NCBI GenBank assembly: GCA_002451715.1
Contig: DKDD01000071.1
Location: 1-7,073, forward strand
Reading direction: 5' to 3'
DNA length: 7,073 nt
Source of the DNA: Ruminococcaceae bacterium UBA6857
Lineage (GTDB): Bacteria; Bacillota; Clostridia; Oscillospirales; Acutalibacteraceae
The position numbers and the translations under genes are program-made. This document shows positions 1 to 6,441 of this stretch, in pieces (positions within the stretch are counted from its first letter, which is position 1; the number at the start of each line of letters is the position of its first letter). The notes beneath the pieces are model-generated. The model was not told the DNA's origin. It saw only the letters and a program-made list of their open reading frames with translations, and made no database searches.

Positions 1-997
1 GTCCGTTGTTCTCAAATCTCCGGAATACGCTTCAAAGGCACAGGTTGAATATATCAGTTCACTTTGGCAGGAGCTTGAAGACGCAATCTATTCCGAAAAC
101 GGAACAAACTCGCTCGGAAAGCACTATACAGATTATATCGACCTTGAATCGTTTGCAAAAATGTTTGTGATCGAAGAGCTTACGATGGATATCGACGCAG
201 GTCTTTCAAGCTGCTATTTCATCAAAGACAATAAGAGTGATAAGATCATTGCTTCTCCGGTTTGGGACTTTGACCTTGCTCTCGGTTCAACCAATTGGGA
301 AAAATTCGGCGTTGCACTCAACGACCCGACAAGGTGGTTTGCCGGAAACGGATATATCAGCGGAAACGACAACGCAACCGGCAAAACTTTCAGAACGATT
401 TTTGCCGAACTTTGCAAACATGACGATTTTATTGCTGCCGTTAAAAATGAATGGAACGAAAATGCAAAATCAAATCTCGGCGAAGAAAAAATCGCTTCTC
501 TTCGCGCTCTTGCTATCGAAATCAGAGCTTCGGCAACAATGGATAACTATTTCTGGCGCCGTCAGCTTGACAGCAGCTATGAAACCGTTTCGGGCGCATT
601 TGACAACTATGTTGATTATCTTATCGAATTTATCGAAAACCGTACCGCAGCACTTTCAAAAGGCTTTGCCGATAACGGTGCAATGCTTTATTACGACGCA
701 AACGGCGGCTCGGGCGTAACGTTCAACTCGGAAATTGCTTCTGTCGGTGAAAAAGTCGGCGTTGCTTCAAACTCGTTCGAAGGCGCAACAATGCAATACA
801 TATTCAACGGTTGGAACACTGCAAAGGACGGCAGCGGAAAATCATACGCTCCGGGTGACGAAATCACCCTTGATGGCGAAAAAACCGTTCTTTACGCACA
901 GTGGAAAAAGGTCAGCTTCTTCAGAGCAAACCTTATCAAGCTCATTGAATTCATTAAAGCGATTTTCGCAAGGATCAAACAGCTTTTCGGAAAATAA
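1..997 (+). CDS. CotH-type kinase-like surface protein, 3' part (5' end outside window)
   Basis: The frame is open to the left edge (first whole codon at base 2), so the Met at 161 is internal. The visible 331 residues end at TAA 995-997. The CotH call rests on the segment SPVWDFDLALG (bases 254-286), with the WDFD signature (263-274) of CotH-family kinases, an atypical kinase family first known from spore-coat proteins. Its Asp residues are thought to help bind metal/ATP. The N-terminal kinase lobe is not visible, so activity cannot be judged. After the kinase-like part comes a Listeria-Bacteroides (InlB B / Flg_new) repeat, bases 683-904, with YYDANGGSG, FNGWNTAKDGSG and LYAQW. A tail of about 28 residues (911-994) follows: an amphipathic helix-like stretch with Lys/Arg every three to four residues, ending in GK. 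No LPxTG motif is present. Secreted clostridial CotH proteins need not be spore proteins, and the surface-type repeat suggests export here. The next gene starts 71 bases downstream on the same strand, so co-transcription is plausible. Confidence 0.82.
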   Translation, partial: SVVLKSPEYASKAQVEYISSLWQELEDAIYSENGTNSLGKHYTDYIDLESFAKMFVIEELTMDIDAGLSSCYFIKDNKSDKIIASPVWDFDLALGSTNWEKFGVALNDPTRWFAGNGYISGNDNATGKTFRTIFAELCKHDDFIAAVKNEWNENAKSNLGEEKIASLRALAIEIRASATMDNYFWRRQLDSSYETVSGAFDNYVDYLIEFIENRTAALSKGFADNGAMLYYDANGGSGVTFNSEIASVGEKVGVASNSFEGATMQYIFNGWNTAKDGSGKSYAPGDEITLDGEKTVLYAQWKKVSFFRANLIKLIEFIKAIFARIKQLFGK

Positions 998-1000
998 TTT

Positions 1001-1031
1001 TGTAAATAACGCCTTCGGGCGGTGTAAATAA
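1001..1031. repeat. 9-base direct repeats flanking a TTCG mini-hairpin
   Basis: The gap between the CotH-type gene and the large gene contains TGTAAATAA at 1001-1009 and again at 1023-1031, a 22-base period. Between them, CGCC-TTCG-GGCG (1010-1021) forms a perfect 4-bp stem capped by the very stable C(UUCG)G tetraloop. No T-run follows, so this is not a standard terminator. It could be a processing or stability element between two co-transcribed genes, a paired binding site, or chance in an AT-rich gap. The repeats and hairpin are directly visible; the role is unknown. Confidence 0.45.
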
Positions 1032-1049
1032 TCATTCATTTATTTCAAG

Positions 1050-1055
1050 AAAGGA
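1050..1055 (+). promoter_or_regulatory. Ribosome binding site of the large surface-protein gene
   Basis: AAAGGA lies 13 bases before the ATG at 1069, a longer spacer than the usual 5-10. No other in-frame ATG/GTG/TTG is placed better, and the ATG at 1069 directly precedes a classic signal peptide, so that start is retained. An out-of-frame ATG at 1056 abuts the site with no spacer. Confidence 0.6.
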
Positions 1056-1068
1056 ATGTGGCAGAAAA

Positions 1069-4000
1069 ATGAAAAACAAGACCCTTAAAAAGGCAATTGC
1101 TTCGTTTTTGTGTTTGGTACTGATGTTCTCAACGGTTGCAATCGGCGTTTCTGCGATTGATTTTACCGCACCGAGCGACATGTTCCTCATCTCAAAAACA
1201 GAAAGCAAAATTGCTCCGGGCGTAACGGAAAATAAAATCGTTACCAACGGAAAAGACGGCGACAGCCAGGTTATGGGCTACGCTGTTGAAGTTGACCTTA
1301 AAACCAAAACAACCGGTTTCGCAGTCGGCTATAACGACTACGACGGAACCAAATGGAAAATGCAGACTGTAAGAAGACAGGCTGCCGCAATTGAAAAAAA
1401 GCGCGGCGTTAACGTTGTTGCTGCTTTCAATGCCGATATTTATAACATGCAGACAGGTGAACCCACCGGCTGCCTTGTTATGAACAACAGGGTTTATAAA
1501 GCAGGTATCGGCCGTCCGTATTTTGCAATCATGAAAGACGGTACCCCGAAAATCGGTTCAAGCATGACCCAGGAAATTCTCAACAACTGTACCGAAGCGG
1601 TTTCCGGTTTCTTCACTCTTGTTGAAAACGGACAGAGAACCGGCATGGGTGCTTCGGACGACGGTCTTGTTCCGAAAACCGCAGTCGGCATTAAGGCTGA
1701 CGGCTCCGTAATCATGTATGTTGCCGACGGACGTAACTATCCCGTTTCGGTCGGTCTCAGCAACAAAAAGCTTGCAGACATCATGCTCGGCTTCGGTTGC
1801 GTAGATGTTCTTAACCTTGACGGTGGCGGATCAACAACCTATGCCGCAAAGTACGAAGGCAGCACTTCTCTTGAAGTTGCAAACAACCCCTCCGACGGTG
1901 TTGAAAGAAACGTTGCTTCGTCACTTTTCATTCTTTCAAGCGCAAAGCCGACAGGCGAATTTGACCACGCTTCAATGCTCCCGAATAACGAACTTTACAC
2001 TCCGGGCTCAACCGTTCAGTTCTCTGCAAAGGGCGTTGACTCTGCAGGTTCTGCGGCTGAACTTCCTGCTGATGGAAAATTCGTTCTTGACGCGGAAAGC
2101 GCCGCTCTCGGCACAATCACCGATGACGGTCTCTTCACTTCAAACGGAACCGTCGGCGAAGTTAAGGTTAACTATGTTACCGGCAATGCTGTTTGCGGAA
2201 CAACGAGCGTAAATGTTGTTGTTCCCGATACTCTTTATGTTCCTAATCATGAAATTTCTCTCGGCTTTGAAGATACGACCGATTTCGGAATCATTGGAAA
2301 GTATCAGAGCAGAACTGTAAATATGAAAGCCGGCGACCTCAATTGGGCGATTGCCGATTTTGACGGCAACGACCTCGGCGAAACCGCAGGTACATTTGAC
2401 GGCCTTACCTTTACCACTCTTGACGGCGTAACCGTTAACGCAAACGTTACTGCAACGCTTAAGTTTGACTCAAAAGTTTCTGTAACTATTAAAACTATCA
2501 TCGGCGCAATGCCGGTCGTTATGTATGACTTTGAATACACAACCGACAAGGAAGAGGCCGAAAACAGCAACGGCGAACTTAAGTATATCCCGTCATACAG
2601 ACTTCCGCGTTTTGACCGTTCAATCGGAACTTCAAGCTCGCAGCAGGCTGCCGAATTCTATGAGCAGGGTTATCCGCTCTATAGCTGGCCGAACGGTTCA
2701 CTTACCGACCAGGATTCGATGAAATCGACCATCGTTTCAAAAGATGACGGCGAACCCGTTCGCTTCGGCAATAAGTCGCTCAGAATCGACTATGACTATT
2801 CTTCATATAACGGTTCTTCAAACTCAAATAACTATCTTCGTGTAACAACCCCGGACTATTATTTTGAAGGTTCACCGACAGCTATCGGTGCTTGGGTATA
2901 TGTTCCCGAAGGAACTTCAAACTTTGTACTTTATCTCAACTGTAGTAACAAAGACTATGATTACTGTAATATGCCTGTTACAAGAGTAGTCGATCCCTCA
3001 ACCGGAGCAGAAGTGCTCAGCGGTATCAATTGGACCGGATGGAAATATGTTGAGTTTGATCTTTCGGATACGGTACTTGCCTCGAACGCAGGTTCGGCAA
3101 AAGCCCCGTTCGGATTCTATCAGGGTTGCGGTGTATTCTGGATTTCATATCAGAGCGGAAACGGTTATGGCGACAGAACCGCTTCAAGAATTTATCTTGA
3201 TAATATTCAGCTTATCTACGGCGCAAATGTTGACGATACCGTAAACCCGGAAATTCTTTCAATGCATTCAGTCGGAAAGAACATTAATAAGGACGGCAGC
3301 ACTGTTTTTGAAAAGGCTACCAACGCGTTCACCGCAACATTCAAAGATGATGACGGAAAGTATGCAACAGGTATTGATCCCGATGAAGTAAAGATGTATA
3401 TTGACGGTGTTGATGAAACCGAAAACTGTACTATCGTTGAAACCGACGGCGAAATCATTCTTTATGATAAGACCCTTTCGGACGGCGTTCACAGCATGAC
3501 CGTTTCCGTTGCCGATAAGTTCGGCAACAAGACCGAAGAAACACGATATTTCACTGTTGACGCAAACCAGGGAAAGACGGAAGTTTCCTTTATTGCTGAA
3601 AACGCTCCGGTTCTCGGCAACGACTTTGTTCTTGATGTTGTTGCAACCGACAACACTGTTGAATCGGCAAACGTCGAACTTAAGGTGCTTTCAAACTTTG
3701 TTAAATATTGGAATACATTTAAGGTTGAAGCTGGAGAAAATTACTCTCTTGACGGCGAAGCAACCTATGACGCAAAAGACGATATAATCGGCTTTAAAGC
3801 AAACAAGAAAGCCGATGCTTCTTCAGACAGCAATGTAATCGCAAAGGTAATCATTTCAATTCCGACCGATGTTCCCAAGGGACTTGAAGCAACTTACAGA
3901 GTTGCAAAGGGCGCACTTACCTTTACAGACGGTTCAAAGGGTTCGTTCTCCGGAAAGATTACCGTAACCTGCTCTTCAATACTTGAAATTGAAATCGAAA

Positions 4001-6339
4001 CAATGGTTGTCGGCTCTGCGGGCGGTTACATTGACGTTACCGACAATGACGGAAATGTCGTTGCTGGTGCAAACATCTATACAAGCGACAATACTCTCCT
4101 TGGCACAACCGATGAAAACGGAAGATTCTTCACGAACGCTTTTGTTGACGCTGTTAAGGAAATCAGCGTTTATGCCGAAAAGGACGGCGACCTTTCGTTC
4201 CTTACCACAAGTCAGAGCTTTAAATCGGGCGGAACCGAAGACGGACTTCCGACATATGTAAAACTCAACGCAACAAAGACTCCCGAATCAGCTCAAAGCA
4301 TTTCATGGATGTCCTCTCCGCTTACCAGCGCAGATAAAGCTGTTGCAGAGTATGCTTCAAAGGCTGACTATGAAGCTAACGGCGAAGCCGCTTTCAAAAC
4401 CGCAAGCGGAAAGAGCAGTCTTGTTGAACTTTCAAGCTCTGCAATGCTTGAAACAAACTATGCTGTAAGAATCAACAGCGTAAAATTAAGCGGTCTTAAA
4501 GCCGATACCGAATATGTTTATCGTGTCGGTGACGGCGAAAAGATGTCCGACCTCAAGACATTTGAAACCACAAGAAAGAACAGAGGAGTTAACTTCTTTG
4601 TAATCGGCGATACCCAGGCTACCGACACCACAAACACCGATCAAATCACAAAGATCCTCGGTGAATCCGGCGTCAAGTATGACTTCGGTATCCAGACCGG
4701 CGACGCTGTTGATAACGGCGGTAACTACGAAATGTGGGCAAACATCGCAAAGGTATTCAGCGGCGACTTCCTCGGCAAGCAGGATCTTGTTCAGGTTCTC
4801 GGTAACCATGAATATTACGGTGACGAAGACGCTTCCACAGCTAACGCATACTTTGACCTTTCGGACGAAGAAGAAGCTCCGGCTTATTACTCAACCCAGT
4901 ACGGTAACGTTTATGTTGCTGTAATCAACTATGGAACCGAAAGATACGACGAAGCTGTTAAGTGGGTCAAGAAAGATGCCGCGAAGAGCGACGCAACTTG
5001 GAAAATTCTTACTCTTCATCAGCCGCCATATTACACTAACCCGTCGGGTAATGTCGAAAGCGATGCCAAGAAGATCAGAACTCTTGCCGACGAAGTCGGA
5101 TTTGACGTTGTATTCTCCGGTCACGACCCCTCCTATTCAAGAACCTATCCGCAGAAGGCCAACAAGGTTAATGACGACGGAACAATTTATTACATCTGCG
5201 GTTCAACCGGTGAAAAGTCATATGACGTTGTTCCGAACGACTCATTCAATTTTGAAATTGCCACTAATGATTACAATGCGGTTTACATCACCGCAGAAGC
5301 AACCGACACCGAACTTTCGCTTACAACCTATGATTACACAGGCTCCGAAGCTGTAATTCTTGACTCTTTCACAAAGACCAAGAAGAGTGACTGCACAAAG
5401 AACGGTCATACTGCCGCATATGATAACGGCGAAATGTACTGCTCGTTCTGCGGATACCCGATCTATGCTAAAACTTACACCGGTTTTGCCCGCGACGTTG
5501 ACACAGGAAGAAACATGTACTTCCTCGGCGGCGAAAAGAAGATCGGCTGGTTCCAGCTCGGAAACGACGCTTATTACTTTGACGCAAACGGTCTCGGCCT
5601 TGTCGGCGACCACGTTATCGGCGAAGTTAAGGGAACATATCACTTTGATAATGACGGACGTCAGATCGGCGCAGTGTTTGAGAAGTTTGACGGCGGAGTA
5701 AGAGCATTCCGCGGTTCAAACACCAACGTTCTTGTCGGCTGGCACGAAATTGAAGGCGATCTCTATTACTTCTCAAGAAGCAACGGCGCAATGAGAACCG
5801 GTTATGCAACCGTAACCGTAAGAACCGGACAGAAGCTTAACTTCGTTTTCTCAAATGACGGCAAACTTCAGCGCGGCGCGTTCTATGCAACGGATGAAGG
5901 AACCGTATATTATTGGGGTTCGGACATGGTTGGCGGCTGGCAGGAAATTGACGGAGATAAGTATTACTTTGATCCTTCAACTCACATTATGGCTGACGAC
6001 ACAACCGAAATCGACGGAAAACTTTATGCGTTTGACCAGGACGGTACTCTTGTTCACGAAGGCGCACACGAATGGGGCAGAGCTGTTGTTGTAATCGAAC
6101 CGAACTGCACCGTTGACGGACAGACAAGATACACATGCTCGGTCTGCAACCATAAGAAGTATGAAACCGTTAAGGCTTTAGGTCACCACGACAATGACGG
6201 CGACGGAGCTTGCGATGATTGCCACTTCCCGTTGGATTTCAACTCGACAACAAACAATTTCTTATATCGTCTCTGGCAGAGAATCATCTATATCTTCAGA
6301 CTTATTGCTTCTCTGTTCAAATACGGAATTAAAAAATAA
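1069..6339 (+). CDS. Giant exported phosphodiester glycosidase / metallophosphoesterase with cell-wall-binding repeats
   Basis: 1756 residues. Residues 1-29 are a signal peptide (basic start, hydrophobic core, likely cut after VSA). Residues 68-288 are a NAGPA/DUF2233 phosphodiester glycosidase domain, with FNADIYN (120-126), PKTAVG (202-207), NLDGGGSTT (249-257) and NPSDGVER (273-280). The family cleaves sugar-phosphodiester bonds, as in GlcNAc removal from GlcNAc-phospho-mannose. Ig-like domains lie near 300-386 and 392-484, a jelly-roll carbohydrate-binding-like region at 485-717, an Ig-like domain at 727-833, a cohesin-like domain at 837-970, a carboxypeptidase-regulatory-like domain near 985-1065 and a purple-acid-phosphatase Fn3-like domain at 1072-1168. 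The metallophosphoesterase (about 1173-1435) shows GDTQ (1180-1183), GDAVDNG (1211-1217), GNHE (1245-1248), HQPPYY (1317-1322) and GHDP (1351-1354). The final GHxH His is Pro, which may weaken catalysis. A Cys module (1442-1462), wall-binding repeats (1470-1665), a second Cys/Asp module (1680-1718) and a basic amphipathic tail (1729-1756) complete it. It probably acts at the cell surface on phosphorylated glycans; the substrate is unknown. Confidence 0.9.
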   Translation: MKNKTLKKAIASFLCLVLMFSTVAIGVSAIDFTAPSDMFLISKTESKIAPGVTENKIVTNGKDGDSQVMGYAVEVDLKTKTTGFAVGYNDYDGTKWKMQTVRRQAAAIEKKRGVNVVAAFNADIYNMQTGEPTGCLVMNNRVYKAGIGRPYFAIMKDGTPKIGSSMTQEILNNCTEAVSGFFTLVENGQRTGMGASDDGLVPKTAVGIKADGSVIMYVADGRNYPVSVGLSNKKLADIMLGFGCVDVLNLDGGGSTTYAAKYEGSTSLEVANNPSDGVERNVASSLFILSSAKPTGEFDHASMLPNNELYTPGSTVQFSAKGVDSAGSAAELPADGKFVLDAESAALGTITDDGLFTSNGTVGEVKVNYVTGNAVCGTTSVNVVVPDTLYVPNHEISLGFEDTTDFGIIGKYQSRTVNMKAGDLNWAIADFDGNDLGETAGTFDGLTFTTLDGVTVNANVTATLKFDSKVSVTIKTIIGAMPVVMYDFEYTTDKEEAENSNGELKYIPSYRLPRFDRSIGTSSSQQAAEFYEQGYPLYSWPNGSLTDQDSMKSTIVSKDDGEPVRFGNKSLRIDYDYSSYNGSSNSNNYLRVTTPDYYFEGSPTAIGAWVYVPEGTSNFVLYLNCSNKDYDYCNMPVTRVVDPSTGAEVLSGINWTGWKYVEFDLSDTVLASNAGSAKAPFGFYQGCGVFWISYQSGNGYGDRTASRIYLDNIQLIYGANVDDTVNPEILSMHSVGKNINKDGSTVFEKATNAFTATFKDDDGKYATGIDPDEVKMYIDGVDETENCTIVETDGEIILYDKTLSDGVHSMTVSVADKFGNKTEETRYFTVDANQGKTEVSFIAENAPVLGNDFVLDVVATDNTVESANVELKVLSNFVKYWNTFKVEAGENYSLDGEATYDAKDDIIGFKANKKADASSDSNVIAKVIISIPTDVPKGLEATYRVAKGALTFTDGSKGSFSGKITVTCSSILEIEIETMVVGSAGGYIDVTDNDGNVVAGANIYTSDNTLLGTTDENGRFFTNAFVDAVKEISVYAEKDGDLSFLTTSQSFKSGGTEDGLPTYVKLNATKTPESAQSISWMSSPLTSADKAVAEYASKADYEANGEAAFKTASGKSSLVELSSSAMLETNYAVRINSVKLSGLKADTEYVYRVGDGEKMSDLKTFETTRKNRGVNFFVIGDTQATDTTNTDQITKILGESGVKYDFGIQTGDAVDNGGNYEMWANIAKVFSGDFLGKQDLVQVLGNHEYYGDEDASTANAYFDLSDEEEAPAYYSTQYGNVYVAVINYGTERYDEAVKWVKKDAAKSDATWKILTLHQPPYYTNPSGNVESDAKKIRTLADEVGFDVVFSGHDPSYSRTYPQKANKVNDDGTIYYICGSTGEKSYDVVPNDSFNFEIATNDYNAVYITAEATDTELSLTTYDYTGSEAVILDSFTKTKKSDCTKNGHTAAYDNGEMYCSFCGYPIYAKTYTGFARDVDTGRNMYFLGGEKKIGWFQLGNDAYYFDANGLGLVGDHVIGEVKGTYHFDNDGRQIGAVFEKFDGGVRAFRGSNTNVLVGWHEIEGDLYYFSRSNGAMRTGYATVTVRTGQKLNFVFSNDGKLQRGAFYATDEGTVYYWGSDMVGGWQEIDGDKYYFDPSTHIMADDTTEIDGKLYAFDQDGTLVHEGAHEWGRAVVVIEPNCTVDGQTRYTCSVCNHKKYETVKALGHHDNDGDGACDDCHFPLDFNSTTNNFLYRLWQRIIYIFRLIASLFKYGIKK
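1273..1932 (+). other. NAGPA (phosphodiester glycosidase, DUF2233) domain within the large protein
   Basis: The domain covers about residues 69-288. The conserved blocks occur in family order: the Asn-containing strand FNADIYN followed by TGEPTG; the PKTAVGI strand, where many relatives as I recall them have Arg in place of Lys203; VADGRN (231-236); NLDGGGSTT; and NNPSDGVERNVASSLFI near the end. All blocks are intact with no frame break, so the domain looks functional. The natural substrate cannot be read from sequence. Confidence 0.85.
2521..3219 (+). other. Jelly-roll carbohydrate-binding-like region
   Basis: About residues 485-717. It opens with a YDFE strand and contains FGNKSLRIDYDYS (566-578), a TAIGAWVYVPEG strand, a GWKYVEFDLSD strand and closes with RIYLDNIQLIYG. 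This strand order (GNKSLRI, then GxWVY, then WKYVEFDL, then IYLDNIQL) is typical of beta-sandwich carbohydrate-binding modules attached to glycosidases. The specific CBM family cannot be assigned by eye. A Cys pair near NCSNKDYDYC is unusual in a protein that is otherwise poor in Cys between the signal peptide and the C-terminal modules. Confidence 0.6.
3577..3978 (+). other. Cohesin-like beta-sandwich domain
   Basis: About residues 837-970. It begins TEVSFIAENAPVLGNDFVLD, with VELKVLSNFVKYW, VIAKVIISIPTDVPKG and a closing FSGKITVTC strand. This matches the general cohesin/CBM2-like pattern of alternating strands around a proline-containing PTDVPKG turn. In related surface proteins such domains can mediate protein-protein or glycan contacts. 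No dockerin partner is visible in the window, so true cohesin function is unproven. Confidence 0.5.
4585..5373 (+). other. Purple-acid-phosphatase-like metallophosphoesterase domain
   Basis: About residues 1173-1435, preceded by the Fn3-like domain (SISWMSSPLT near 1077-1086) that normally precedes bacterial purple-acid-phosphatase-like catalytic domains. Metal ligands visible by motif are Asp1181, Asp1212, Asn1246, His1317 and His1352. The GNHE His1247 is the usual acid/phosphate-contacting residue. Asp1215 sits where true purple acid phosphatases have the iron-binding Tyr. Pro1354 replaces the usual second His of GHxH, while the following SYSRTYP context is retained. Fold assignment is strong; catalytic competence is uncertain. 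Confidence 0.8.
5476..6063 (+). repeat. Degenerate cell-wall/choline-binding type repeats (about eight units)
   Basis: About residues 1470-1665 consist of tandem units of roughly 18-27 residues with the CW_binding_1 pattern of GW, an acidic turn, YYFD, then NG and a final G. The best copies are GWFQLGNDAYYFDANG (1493-1508), GWHEIEGDLYYFS (1557-1569), GWQEIDGDKYYFD (1623-1635) and EIDGKLYAFDQDG (1647-1659). Intervening units such as GTYHFDNDGRQIG and TVYYWGSDMVGG are diverged. Such repeats bind choline-teichoic acid or glucans in other Gram-positive proteins, so non-covalent attachment to the wall or a polysaccharide is likely. Confidence 0.75.
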
Positions 6340-6352
6340 GTTGATTTTTTTG

Positions 6353-6386
6353 GCCGCTTCGCAATTTGCGAGGCGGCTTTTTTTTT
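6353..6386 (+). terminator. Strong intrinsic terminator after the large surface-protein gene
   Basis: GCCGCTTCGC (6353-6362) pairs over 10 bp with GCGAGGCGGC (6368-6377), including one G-T wobble, around a 5-base AATTT loop. Nine consecutive T (6378-6386) follow directly. The stem starts 13 bases after the stop codon. No A-run precedes the stem, so it works only for + strand transcription. It separates the surface-protein unit from the regulator downstream. Confidence 0.93.
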
Positions 6387-6406
6387 CGTTGATTTAAGAA
6401 AATATA

Positions 6407-6435
6407 TTGCTTTTCATAATGAATTACTATATAAT
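6407..6435 (+). promoter_or_regulatory. Sigma-A type promoter of the WYL regulator
   Basis: A perfect -10 box TATAAT (6430-6435) lies 17 bases after a weak -35 box TTGCTT (6407-6412, three of six consensus positions). Transcription should begin near 6442, giving a leader of roughly 38 bases before the ATG at 6480. The location just after the terminator supports an independent transcription unit. Confidence 0.7.
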
Positions 6436-6441
6436 ATAAGT

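Noticed and set aside
161..163. ATG at 161 as the start of the CotH-type gene
   Set aside because: The same frame is open back to base 2 with protein-like sequence, and there is no ribosome binding site before 161; it is an internal Met of a gene cut by the window edge.
237..719. Alternative + frame of 160 codons within the CotH-type gene
   Set aside because: Composition is rich in Leu/Ser/Thr/Pro as expected of an out-of-frame shadow, with no domain; the main frame carries the CotH and repeat motifs.
1010..1021. TTCG hairpin as a terminator of the CotH-type gene
   Set aside because: The stem is only 4 bp and no T-run follows; it does not meet the usual form of an intrinsic terminator.
1056..1088. 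Ten-codon mini-frame overlapping the start of the large gene
   Set aside because: Its ATG directly abuts the AAAGGA with no spacer, so initiation there is unlikely, and the peptide is not recognisable.
4486..4809. Minus-strand open frame of 107 codons
   Set aside because: It is opposite the Fn3/metallophosphoesterase coding region whose motifs are conserved; the antisense frame shows no known motif.
4931..5356. Alternative + frame of 141 codons within the phosphatase domain
   Set aside because: Out-of-frame shadow of the catalytic motifs HQPPYY and GHDP; no ribosome binding site or domain.
5242..5643. Minus-strand open frame of 133 codons inside the large gene
   Set aside because: It lies wholly opposite a well-supported coding region, has no recognisable domain or good start context, and is explained by the codon pattern of the + strand gene.
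6190..6222. Dockerin or EF-hand call on the DNDGDG segment
   Set aside because: Only one loop is present with adjacent Cys residues and no duplicated dockerin helix; it fits better as a small Cys/Asp surface module.
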